A stretch of DNA of 32,910 bases from Candidatus Aenigmatarchaeota archaeon (GTDB lineage: Archaea > Aenigmatarchaeota > Aenigmatarchaeia > QMZP01 > QMZT01), in NCBI GenBank assembly GCA_021162425.1, contig JAGGYQ010000013.1, positions 1 through 32,910 on the forward strand, in the 5' to 3' direction. The notes beneath the pieces are model-generated. The model did not search any database, had not been told where the DNA came from, and saw nothing but the letters and a program-made list of their open reading frames with translations. The translations under genes and the position numbers were made by a program. The stretch's first letter is position 1. Each line of letters begins with the position of its first letter. This document shows, piece by piece, positions 7,213-13,322 of this stretch.

Positions 7213-7794
7213 CTAAAACACATGGATTACGAGGGGAAGGGTTGGTCCCCAGTTTGTTGTCGCCTCGTTGCATTCGTCGAAATCTATGTCTTTGCAAGCC
7301 ACGACATTGTACATGTATGTGCCCTCGACCGCGTCTTGTGGTATTTCTATAGTTATTTGGGACAGCCCCACGAATGTGTAGTTGACTTCAACAGGCTCTT
7401 TCAGTTGATGTATGAAGTTAAGCATATCAGCTTTAAGTCTTTTACATTCCACAAAATGTAGACATTGGTATGCCGAGTAAACATCGAAATCAGCGGCAAA
7501 GGGTATAACTTTCGACACGAATTTATGCGCTTGCCCGTCCTCGTCCACATTGTTGAACACAGCGTAGACAATGGCCCGCTTTCCTCTCTTGACCCATATA
7601 TTGCTTTCTTTGTAAAGCTCAAAGACGAAGTCTTTCTTGATGTTCATGTGGGCTGGGTGTGTCGAGTTTTCAAATGATATGTTTTGGGACATGTTTGACT
7701 GCTTTGATGTTGATGTGATGCACCCGCTCGATGTTACTACTGCTACAATAAGCGCGAACAGAATCCATGTGGCGGCAATTCTCGTATATGTCAT
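7213..7794 (-). CDS. Secreted lipoprotein-like hypothetical protein
   Basis: The N-terminus is MTYTRIAATWILFALIVAVVTSSGC, a hydrophobic signal ending in a lipobox-like SSGC, so lipid attachment at that cysteine is plausible. The mature part has several N-x-S/T sites near its start, then a beta-rich domain of about 150 residues with internal cysteines (AYQCLHFVECKR, VVACKDIDFDEC) that may form disulfides. The ATG at 7794 is preferred over that at 7812, because a TATA-like TAATTTATA about 25-30 bp upstream would put the transcript start near 7797. Function unknown. Confidence 0.65.
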   Translation of the reverse strand: MTYTRIAATWILFALIVAVVTSSGCITSTSKQSNMSQNISFENSTHPAHMNIKKDFVFELYKESNIWVKRGKRAIVYAVFNNVDEDGQAHKFVSKVIPFAADFDVYSAYQCLHFVECKRLKADMLNFIHQLKEPVEVNYTFVGLSQITIEIPQDAVEGTYMYNVVACKDIDFDECNEATTNWGPTLPLVIHVF

Positions 7795-7902
7795 ATAATA
7801 TATATGTCCCATTGGTATAAATTACGAATTCACGGCAATTTTCTGCGGTCTATGCCCGCGGGGATAAGTTTATAAATAACCGTTTTTAATATTTAATCAC
7901 TT

Positions 7903-8238
7903 ATGAGTAGTAAATTATATAGAGACGGGAGACTGGGAAAACTCGCCGAAGAACTAGCCTTGAAAATTATGGTAGAACTTGGTTACAATGCGCGGATGGC
8001 TACGAAGGAGGAAGACTACAGCGGAAAGACAGATATAGTGGTCAAGAAAAATGGTAAGGAACACCGAATCCAAGTTTCGCTTCATGGCAAATCAAAACGC
8101 GAGAGGGAACGTCTGGAAAAGCGTGGTGTTTATCATGTTGCTTTGGACGGTAGCGGTGAGTTGTTTAAAACACGAGAATTTCCGTTACCCAGAATAACGA
8201 AAAATATACAACGTCAACTCGCAGAATATGGGTTGTGA
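7903..8238 (+). CDS. PD-(D/E)XK nuclease-like small protein (111 aa)
   Basis: The pattern resembles a small restriction-endonuclease-like fold: an N-terminal helix GKLAEELALKIMVELGY with E16/E17, then TDIVV with D44, then a strand HRIQVSLHGKSK. The usual (D/E)-x-K is replaced by Q57-V-S59, with lysines at 63 and 65 that might substitute. It could be a divergent nuclease or an inactive DNA-binding relative. It stands alone, with its own promoter (TTTATAAATAACC near 7870, ATG 7903) and divergent from the lipoprotein gene. The fold call is by motif only. Confidence 0.55.
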   Translation: MSSKLYRDGRLGKLAEELALKIMVELGYNARMATKEEDYSGKTDIVVKKNGKEHRIQVSLHGKSKRERERLEKRGVYHVALDGSGELFKTREFPLPRITKNIQRQLAEYGL

Positions 8239-8241
8239 GAC

Positions 8242-8820
8242 TCACGAAAACACGAGCGCCACGATTCCGAATATTAATGAAGAAATCCATATTCTCTTAT
8301 TCCATCGGAAAACCTTCAACCCATCAAGCGGTCCAAACGGTATGAGGTTGAAAACAGCAAGCCACGCATTCACGGTTGAGATGAACCTGAAAATGCCCAC
8401 GCCTGTCAGGTGAAATAGCAATATGCTCATATACGAAACAGATAGGTTGAATACAACACCCGCTACTCCTATCTTCCCTATTTCATTCATTGTCGGTTTT
8501 TTGAATACCCAATATGAAGAAAAGACAACAGCGCCCGGAGCCGCAAATACGAACGCTCCACCCGAAACTATTGCAAAAATAAACGCGAGCAACAAACCTT
8601 CTGTCCACATCTTGTATGCAGAGTAATAACCAAGCCTTCTCGCGACAAATCTATGCGAAAGCTCATGCCCGATGAAGGCAACACCCACGCCAAGAAGAGA
8701 GTATAAGAAAAACACAGGGTTAAAAAATACGTCAGGATACGCAAAGACAAAACTCAAAACTAACACGGATATGGTTATTTCTTTTATTTCCCGCTTGCTG
8801 AAGTCCCATGGGCTTAACAT
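8242..8820 (-). CDS. Site-2 protease family (M50) intramembrane metalloprotease
   Basis: A 192-residue multi-spanning membrane protein. The zinc-binding motif HELSH (H52, E53, H56) lies at the end of a hydrophobic segment, and the second motif NLIPFGPLDG (D166) supplies the third ligand. These are the M50/S2P signatures. The protein is a minimal core of about five or six transmembrane segments without PDZ or CBS domains. Such proteases cleave membrane-anchored regulators or leader peptides; the substrate is unknown. The 78 bp upstream show only AT-rich promoter-like sequence. Confidence 0.9.
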   Translation of the reverse strand: MLSPWDFSKREIKEITISVLVLSFVFAYPDVFFNPVFFLYSLLGVGVAFIGHELSHRFVARRLGYYSAYKMWTEGLLLAFIFAIVSGGAFVFAAPGAVVFSSYWVFKKPTMNEIGKIGVAGVVFNLSVSYMSILLFHLTGVGIFRFISTVNAWLAVFNLIPFGPLDGLKVFRWNKRIWISSLIFGIVALVFS

Positions 8821-8898
8821 ACTAATCTATAGGGGGTTTCCTGTATTTAATTGTTTCTTGCATAAGGTTCCTTTCTATTTCTTTTTGCCTTCGGGGAG

Positions 8899-9216
8899 CT
8901 AAATTTTCTTTCTTTTTCTATAAGACCTGCCTTTCCTTCTTGAACCGGAGTCCTTGAGCTTTGCTATCCCGTAGTTCTTGTCTTTTTCTTCGATTTTCAT
9001 GGGTTTGAACAAATAGTACATGGCAATACCTGTTACAGCTGCTATGTAAATCGCAGTCCACAACGCAACGAATATGACCATCAAAAACAGCACATCCAGA
9101 GCAAGTGGAAGTATGTAGGGAAGCAGTATCCAAAATATCGCAACTGCCGCCAGAAGCGAAATTGTGCCAATTACGATCGCTGCCCCAATGGTGATGAAAT
9201 GCGATTTCTCTCTCAT
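8899..9216 (-). CDS. Small membrane protein (105 aa)
   Basis: Two long hydrophobic segments (about residues 8-33 and 37-68) are followed by a strongly basic C-terminal tail (KDSGSRRKGRSYRKRKKI). The start codon immediately follows the stop of the AIM24-family gene (9217-9975), so the two are cotranscribed. The family is not recognised. The basic tail on the cytoplasmic side might contact nucleic acid or acidic lipids. Confidence 0.65.
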   Translation of the reverse strand: MREKSHFITIGAAIVIGTISLLAAVAIFWILLPYILPLALDVLFLMVIFVALWTAIYIAAVTGIAMYYLFKPMKIEEKDKNYGIAKLKDSGSRRKGRSYRKRKKI

Positions 9217-9975
9217 CTATCTCTCCCCAAACATTGTGTTTTTCAGGATGCTTCCTATTGCCACGCCCGCTGCTGCTGATGCGAGAGTGTTCTTGCTACC
9301 GCCCGCGGGCATGTATTCGAGAAGTTTGGCGGCAAGCTCGTTTACGGGCATGCTCTGAACCCATACTCTTCCGGGACCTCTGCATGTCGCCAGAAACAAT
9401 CCTTCACCTCCCCATATTATGTTCCTGATTCCTTTGACCCGCTCTACCGAGTATTCCACGCTTGAATCAAACATCGCCAAATTACCTGTATCCACGCGTA
9501 TTTTTTGCCCTTCTTCGAGTTTCACCTTTGTTATCTCCCCGCCCACGTTGAAGAAAACGATGCCGGGACCCCTTACCTTTATGAGGACAAGACCTTCCCT
9601 GCCGAGCAACCCTGCTCCGATTCTTCTCGTCCAAGCAGCGTTGAAGTCAACGGAATTTTCTGCGCAGAGAAATGCATCCTTCTGTGCGATGATCTCCTCG
9701 TTTTCTTTCAGTTCCATTGGTATGATTTTGCCCGGGAATTCAGAGCCGAATCCTATGATGCCATTGCCTTTAGTGGACGTGAAATTCACGAGAAAAAATG
9801 ATTCACCTGCGAATTTTCTCTTTATCGCAGACCAAAGCCCGCCTTTCATTTCTGTTGTCATCTCAATGTTGTCACTCATATAGACGAGACGACCTGATTC
9901 GGAGATTATGCTTTCTCCTTCCTCTAGTTCGATATTTAACATCTGCATTGTGGTGCCGTGGAGTTCATATTTCAT
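9217..9975 (-). CDS. AIM24 / TIGR00266 family protein
   Basis: A 252-residue protein of the beta-rich AIM24 family. Family features are the N-terminal GESIISESGRLVYMSDNIEM, the GGLWSAIKRKFAGESFFLVNF segment, the GPGIVFF and GGEGLFLATCRGPGRVWVQS repeats, and a C-terminal small-residue tail (ASAAAGVAIGSIL). The biochemical role of bacterial and archaeal members is unclear; the yeast relative acts in mitochondrial membrane organisation. A TTTTTATAAAACC box near 9996-10007 lies about 25 bp upstream. It is cotranscribed with the small membrane protein directly downstream. Confidence 0.88.
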   Translation of the reverse strand: MKYELHGTTMQMLNIELEEGESIISESGRLVYMSDNIEMTTEMKGGLWSAIKRKFAGESFFLVNFTSTKGNGIIGFGSEFPGKIIPMELKENEEIIAQKDAFLCAENSVDFNAAWTRRIGAGLLGREGLVLIKVRGPGIVFFNVGGEITKVKLEEGQKIRVDTGNLAMFDSSVEYSVERVKGIRNIIWGGEGLFLATCRGPGRVWVQSMPVNELAAKLLEYMPAGGSKNTLASAAAGVAIGSILKNTMFGER

Positions 9976-10000
9976 ATATATTTGTGTGTTTTACGGTTTT

Positions 10001-10010
10001 ATAAAAAATA
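10001..10010 (-). terminator. T-tract after tRNA-Val(GAC), also TATA region of the AIM24 gene
   Basis: On the minus strand TATTTTTTAT follows the tRNA 3' end by 10 nt. The run of six T fits archaeal termination, and the same stretch continues into the TATA-like box of the AIM24-family gene downstream. Confidence 0.5.
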
Positions 10011-10020
10011 AGAAGCTGAA

Positions 10021-10119
10021 TGGGTCCGGCCGGAGTTTCAGCGATGGAATCGAATTTGCTATTGAACCGGCGACCTTCCGCACGTCAAGCGGACGTCATA
10101 GCCACTAGACCACGGACCC
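10021..10119 (-). tRNA. tRNA-Val(GAC) with a 26-nt T-loop intron
   Basis: Exons are 10119-10061 and 10034-10021 (73 nt together). Acceptor GGGTCCG pairs with CGGACCC, discriminator A73, no CCA. D-arm GTC/GAC; anticodon stem TCCGC/GCGGA with loop TTGACGT, anticodon GAC at 10086-10084; T-stem GCCGG/CCGGC. The T-loop is interrupted by 10060-10035. The fold is a textbook bulge-helix-bulge: T-stem, 3-nt bulge ACT, 4-bp helix TTCA/TGAA, 3-nt bulge ATA, then an inner GC/GC start. Cutting after the second base of each bulge yields a 7-nt loop TTCAATT, intron site 59/60. A TTTTAAATA box at 10143-10151 is its promoter. Confidence 0.93.
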
Positions 10120-10154
10120 ATGTTACAATATTTTCGAATTCGTATTTAAAAGTA

Positions 10155-10375
10155 TGGGCCAGGAGGGATTTCCAACATAAGGGAGCCTTCCCCTCCCTTA
10201 TCAACCCTTCCGAGCCATAAGGGAATAAGGGCGCCACGCCCGCCCTTGTCAACCCATCCTACCGTTAAGAGCGCATACCCGCCCTTATCAACCTTTCCAA
10301 ACCAACGATGTCAGCTTTTGAACCCTCGACCTCCGCCGTGTGAAGGCGGCGTCATAACCACTAGACCACCGGCCC
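10155..10375 (-). tRNA. tRNA-Val(CAC) with a 148-nt structured T-loop intron
   Basis: Exons are 10375-10317 and 10168-10155 (73 nt together). Acceptor GGGCCGG pairs with CTGGCCC (one G-U), A73, no CCA. D-arm GTC/GAC; anticodon stem CCGCC/GGCGG with loop TTCACAC, anticodon CAC at 10342-10340; T-stem GAGGG/CCCTC. The intron spans 10316-10169. Bulge AAA follows TTCA on the 5' side, and TGGA then bulge AAT precedes the T-stem on the 3' side. The central helix TTCA/TGGA has one G-U. Splicing gives a canonical T-loop TTCAAAT. The intron consists largely of 48-nt hairpin repeats shared with positions 1-115. It is 35 bp upstream of tRNA-Val(GAC) on the same strand. Confidence 0.92.
10165..10255 (-). 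repeat. 91-bp intron repeat, right copy
   Basis: Reverse complement of 25-115 with one mismatch. Beyond it (to about 10300) lie more diverged units starting near 10243 and 10282, so this array is longer but decayed toward its 5' end. It lies inside the tRNA-Val(CAC) intron and extends three bases into the T-stem. Confidence 0.93.
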
Positions 10376-10393
10376 ATATAAAGGTATATATAC

Positions 10394-10410
10394 GAAATAT
10401 AAATAAACTT
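10394..10410 (-). promoter_or_regulatory. TATA box of tRNA-Val(CAC)
   Basis: On the minus strand AGTTTATTTATATTTCG lies about 25-30 bp upstream of the mature tRNA 5' end at 10375, the expected archaeal TATA distance. Confidence 0.6.
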
Positions 10411-10417
10411 TGATTTG

Positions 10418-10933
10418 TCACGAATTCAGTTTTATGAGACAAATACCTTTATCGTACTCTTCCAACTGCGACAAATCCTTTTCTCTTATCTCACCTGTAA
10501 GCGGTTCAAAATAAATAAGATTTTCACTTCTCACATCCACACCACAGATAACATGAGCGGAATACCAATTATTGAGGTTTCCTTTACCGAAAAAATCCAG
10601 CCATTGGGGAAAGGTAAACTTTAAAGATATTAGAGGTTTAAGCTCTATGTTTTGCTCTATAGTGCTGATTTCTGCGTATGGATATAACTTAACCTCATAC
10701 CCATGTGAGGATAAATAATCCGCGAGAGTGTTTATTTCCAAAGGCTCATCTCCCCTGCAAATCTTTTCTTTCAGCGTTTTGTAACCATCACAATTTGTGA
10801 GTATTGGACGGATGTCGGTATAAATTTTTTCATGAATTTCTCTCGAGAGTAGCGAAAAAACCATACTTGCCAGCACGCACGTGTTGCCTTTCTGCTTAAT
10901 TCTTTTTGCCAAATTTGTCAAGTCCATATTCAA
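10418..10933 (-). CDS. C39-like papain-fold cysteine peptidase family protein
   Basis: A 171-residue single-domain protein. KQKGNTCVLASMVFSLLS carries the family's N-terminal Gln (Q14) and catalytic Cys (C19) at the start of a helix. WYSAHVICGVDVRSENLIYFEPLTG carries the catalytic His (H127) and the strand-turn where Asp or Asn usually completes the triad; here it is E143 in YFEP. No signal peptide is present, so it acts in the cytoplasm, unlike transporter-fused C39 domains. The ATG at 10927 is an alternative start. The gene lies between two tRNA genes, downstream of the tRNA-Ser terminator, and is not otherwise linked to neighbours. Confidence 0.7.
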   Translation of the reverse strand: MNMDLTNLAKRIKQKGNTCVLASMVFSLLSREIHEKIYTDIRPILTNCDGYKTLKEKICRGDEPLEINTLADYLSSHGYEVKLYPYAEISTIEQNIELKPLISLKFTFPQWLDFFGKGNLNNWYSAHVICGVDVRSENLIYFEPLTGEIREKDLSQLEEYDKGICLIKLNS

Positions 10934-10940
10934 AGATTAT

Positions 10941-10961
10941 CACTTAAAATAAAAAGACTTG
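10941..10961 (-). terminator. T-rich terminator after tRNA-Ser(CGA) / promoter of the C39-like gene
   Basis: On the minus strand CAAGTCTTTTTATTTTAAGT follows the tRNA 3' end by about 20 nt. It contains a T5 and a T4 run suited to termination, and lies close before the peptidase start codon at 10933, where it may act as TATA region. Confidence 0.45.
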
Positions 10962-10980
10962 TCATCACAAAGAAAGAACA

Positions 10981-11344
10981 CGCTGGGGGCAGGAATTCAG
11001 ACAGCCGGAAGTGTCAACTCCCTCTTGAAACTTTCGATGAGATGCATACTGCGTATGCATCGTTCGCTTTCCTGCCTCTGTTGGGAGCAGGGGAAGCTGT
11101 GTTCGAACCTGCGCGGGCGTACGAGCGAGCGACGCACACTCCATGCGCGTCAATCTGGAGTAGCGAAAGACGCACACTCCATGCGCGTCAATCTGCTTTT
11201 CGCCCAGCGGATGTCACACAATCATAAGGTTCGAAAGACGTTCGCAAGCGAACGTCGACCTTCTTCTCATCCGTCTCGAGTCCGCCGCCTTAAGCCCGTC
11301 TTCGCGGAGGCGAAGCACGTTGAACCGGGCTCGGCCACCCCAGC
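10981..11344 (-). tRNA. tRNA-Ser(CGA) interrupted by four insertions
   Basis: Mature parts read in order: acceptor GCTGGGG (11344-11338) pairs with CCCCAGC (10988-10982), discriminator G73 at 10981. D-arm reads GCCGAGCCCGG then TTAAGGC once a 31-nt insert (about 11323-11293) is removed. Anticodon stem GCGGA/TCCGC has loop CTCGAG-A with anticodon CGA (11278-11276), split at 37/38 by a 62-nt intron (11274-11213). Variable arm GGGCG/CGCCC encloses 81 nt (11200-11120). T-stem GCAGG/CCTGC has its loop split by 107 nt (11101-10995); removal gives TTCGAAT. The remaining sequence closely follows the archaeal tRNA-Ser consensus. D-loop and variable-arm splice sites are not classical BHB and are less certain. 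Confidence 0.85.
11131..11194 (-). repeat. 38-bp tandem duplication in the variable-arm insert of tRNA-Ser
   Basis: A 26-bp word is identical at 11131-11156 and 11169-11194, a period of 38 bp with partial similarity in the linkers. Read on the RNA strand, each copy forms a hairpin, GACGCGCA with TGTGCGTC (8 pairs, one G-U) and loop TGGAG. Confidence 0.9.
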
Positions 11345-11348
11345 GTCA

Positions 11349-11380
11349 TATATTTTATTAAAACTCGAAGACTTTAAATA
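11349..11380. promoter_or_regulatory. Overlapping divergent promoters of tRNA-Ser and the ubiquitin-like gene
   Basis: The minus-strand TATA-like TATTTAAAGT (11380-11371) lies about 30 bp before the mature tRNA-Ser end. The plus-strand TATATTTTATT (11349-11359) lies about 30 bp before the ATG at 11386. Each box therefore sits near the other gene's transcript start, so the two promoters probably compete. Confidence 0.5.
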
Positions 11381-11385
11381 ATCTT

Positions 11386-11586
11386 ATGAAGGTCAAAGTG
11401 AAATTCTGGGATGGGATGAAGAATGCGGAAATTAAAGAGAACGCAAAGGTTATAGATGTTTTAAGAGAGCTGAACGTGAACCCAGAGACAGTCATAGTCA
11501 AAAAACGCAATGAAATTGTGCTTGAGGATGAAAAGCTTTCAGATAACGAGGAAATAGAGCTCATAAAGGTCGTTTCTGGCGGTTGA
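11386..11586 (+). CDS. Ubiquitin-like sulfur-carrier protein (MoaD/ThiS/Urm1-like, SAMP)
   Basis: A 66-residue beta-grasp protein starting MKVKVKFWDGMKNAEIKEN, with the segment TVIVKKRNEIVLEDEKLSDNEEIELIKVVSGG. The C-terminal Gly-Gly is the conjugation or thiocarboxylation site. Family members carry activated sulfur for tRNA thiolation, molybdopterin or thiamine, and in archaea may also be attached to proteins. The TtuA/Ncs6 homologue 2.5 kb downstream on the same strand suggests tRNA 2-thiolation as the likely role. There is no Shine-Dalgarno sequence, so it is probably leaderless. Confidence 0.85.
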   Translation: MKVKVKFWDGMKNAEIKENAKVIDVLRELNVNPETVIVKKRNEIVLEDEKLSDNEEIELIKVVSGG

Positions 11587-11587
11587 A

Positions 11588-12526
11588 TCATGCCAGTCTG
11601 GAGATGGCTTTGTAAACAAGTTTGTAAACTTTACGTTTTTCTCGCTCGTCCAAGATGTATGCATAGCGTCTAACTTCGTATATTTCATGGCACTTGCGCC
11701 CGAACAAATCTTTCATAAACCCATCAAGGCCTACAATATGCACAGAAATCCTATCTGCAGGTTCTTCCTGCTTCTTTTCAAGCACCAGTTTGTGGTATTG
11801 CCAAGGAACGGATTTTGTTTCGCTGATGTATATATCAAATCCTAAATTTTTGCCTGCCTGATTAAAGAAATTCAGCACATGCTTAACATCTTTGTCACAT
11901 TTTTCTATTTCCCTCAAAAAGATGATTTTCATTCTGGCGATGTCATTGAGGTAGCTTGAATTTCTCACAATCTCTGTCTTTTCCTCTTCGCCTATATCTG
12001 CATATTCGTCTTTGTTCTCCACGATGTATTTGTTGAAAATAAATTTTCTGACTATTTTTTCTATCGCGCTTCTTTGTGTTTTCAGGCCTGTGAAAAGCAT
12101 CAAATCCAAACCTTCTGGCTCGTGAAGCTTTATGTAGATGTTGTTTCTGGAGAGGTGTGGATATTTCTCTCTTCTCATGCGACGCTCTTCGTCTCTTAAT
12201 GCCCGCTCCCATGCCTTTCTTTTGTGTTCGTTCAATCCAAGTTGCTTTATTTTTTCATGGAACATCGTGCTTTTGAAATCGTGATAGTTTTCAAAATATC
12301 TTTCATTGATTTTTCTTTTTTTGCAGAATTCTTCGGTAAAATTTTTGGTAATTTGCCCCAGTATCTTGATATTCTGCTCTCTTAACTCATCTAACCGTTT
12401 TTTCACAATATCTTTGTGTTTGGGAAACTCTAAGCGGTTCAAATTATACGGGTCAATGACTTCAAAATAAATTTCCGACGTGTTTGACATCTCAAGCAAC
12501 CCACTTACATCTTTGTAAGAATCCAT
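11588..12526 (-). CDS. Hypothetical protein (312 aa), possibly RelA/SpoT-like fold
   Basis: A charged protein without signal or membrane segments. The N-terminal half is helical and rich in Lys and Glu. The C-terminal half contains GLKTQRSAIEKIVRKF, then YLNDIARMKIIFLREIEKC, then WQYHKLVLEK, then ISVHIVGLDGFMKDLFGRKCHEIYEVRR. The order (conserved basic helix, D-I-A-x-x-K/R-I-I strand, Y-x-x-x-H-like strand, then an acidic strand) loosely recalls RelA/SpoT-type nucleotidyltransferase domains. I cannot see enough of the catalytic residues to claim activity. It converges with the ubiquitin-like gene (1-bp gap) and is divergent from the DUF72 gene. Confidence 0.5.
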   Translation of the reverse strand: MDSYKDVSGLLEMSNTSEIYFEVIDPYNLNRLEFPKHKDIVKKRLDELREQNIKILGQITKNFTEEFCKKRKINERYFENYHDFKSTMFHEKIKQLGLNEHKRKAWERALRDEERRMRREKYPHLSRNNIYIKLHEPEGLDLMLFTGLKTQRSAIEKIVRKFIFNKYIVENKDEYADIGEEEKTEIVRNSSYLNDIARMKIIFLREIEKCDKDVKHVLNFFNQAGKNLGFDIYISETKSVPWQYHKLVLEKKQEEPADRISVHIVGLDGFMKDLFGRKCHEIYEVRRYAYILDEREKRKVYKLVYKAISRLA

Positions 12527-12578
12527 AACTTTTTATTTTAACCTAAAAATTAAAACTCTTACTCTCCAAACCATTATT

Positions 12579-13322
12579 ATGGGTATCATAAAGGTCGGGA
12601 GCTGCGGCTGGTCATACCTAAACGCGGAAAAATATGTCCCAAGATGGAAGGATAAATTCAAAAGCAAGCTCCAGGTCTACGCAAAGCTTTTCGACCTGGT
12701 CGAGATCAACTCGACGTTCTACCGAATCCCGAAACTTTCGACCGCGAGGAAGTGGAGGGAGGAGGCGGACGAGGTAAACGAGGGATTCGAGTTCACCGTG
12801 AAGGTTTCGCAGTTAATCACGCACAAAGACCCCTTCGGAAAACAATCGCTCTGGGCATTCGAGCGGATGAAGGAAATCGCGAGAGAGTTGCGAGCGAAAA
12901 TCCTTCTCTTCCAGAGTCCTGCGAGCTTCAAGCCGACGGAGGACAACCTTGAGAAAGCGAGGGGATTTTTCGAAAAGATAGACAGAGATGACTTCGTTCT
13001 CGTATGGGAGGTCAGGTGGGCGAAGGACTGGACAAAAGAAATCGTAAGGCGTGTGTTCTCTAAGCTCGGGCTAAATCAATGTATTGACCCATTCAGGCAG
13101 GAATGTTTTTATGCGAACAGCGTAATCTACTACCGCTTACATGGCTTCGGGAAGCCGAGCATGTACAACTACGGATTCTCGGAAGAAGAGCTGAAAACCC
13201 TTGCCAACAACGTCCGCCAACAGAAAAAGCCCGTTTACGTTTTGTTCAACAACGCAAGCTGTTACGAGGATGGCTTGGTGTTGAAGAGGTTGTTATTCGG
13301 TAGTCAAAAATCCAGCACATAG
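12579..13322 (+). CDS. DUF72 family protein
   Basis: A 247-residue TIM-barrel-like DUF72 protein. Signature segments are VGSCGWSY near the start, FDLVEINSTFYRIP, FEFTVKVSQLITHK, VWEVRWAKDW, YYRLHGFGKPSMYNYGFSEEELKTLA, and the C-terminal VYVLFNNASCYEDG. The family is widespread, with unknown biochemistry. Codon use is visibly more G+C-rich than the flanking genes. It overlaps the convergent nucleotidyltransferase gene by 19 bp at their 3' ends. Confidence 0.92.
   Translation: MGIIKVGSCGWSYLNAEKYVPRWKDKFKSKLQVYAKLFDLVEINSTFYRIPKLSTARKWREEADEVNEGFEFTVKVSQLITHKDPFGKQSLWAFERMKEIARELRAKILLFQSPASFKPTEDNLEKARGFFEKIDRDDFVLVWEVRWAKDWTKEIVRRVFSKLGLNQCIDPFRQECFYANSVIYYRLHGFGKPSMYNYGFSEEELKTLANNVRQQKKPVYVLFNNASCYEDGLVLKRLLFGSQKSST

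Noticed and set aside
7163-7297. Longer frame upstream of the 150-aa membrane protein (start 7297)
   Set aside because: The extension overlaps the end of the lipoprotein-like gene and runs through a strong TATA-like region, and its residues (Arg-rich) do not look like a natural N-terminus.
10957-10971. C/D-box sRNA start (GTGATGA on the minus strand) after tRNA-Ser
   Set aside because: No matching D box (CTGA) or second C'/D' pair was found at suitable spacing; it falls in the tRNA trailer.
11068-11097. CCTGC followed by TCCCAAC as the 3' end of tRNA-Ser
   Set aside because: It mimics a T-stem and acceptor end but leaves acceptor mismatches and an oversized T-loop. CCTGC-CCCCAGC-G at 10993-10981 pairs perfectly and gives the expected G73, so the first match lies inside the T-loop intron.
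11319-11330. CCGGTTCAA at the D-loop insert as a second T-arm
   Set aside because: No pairing 3' strand or acceptor follows. The same bases are the D-loop GG and its flanks in the rebuilt tRNA-Ser.
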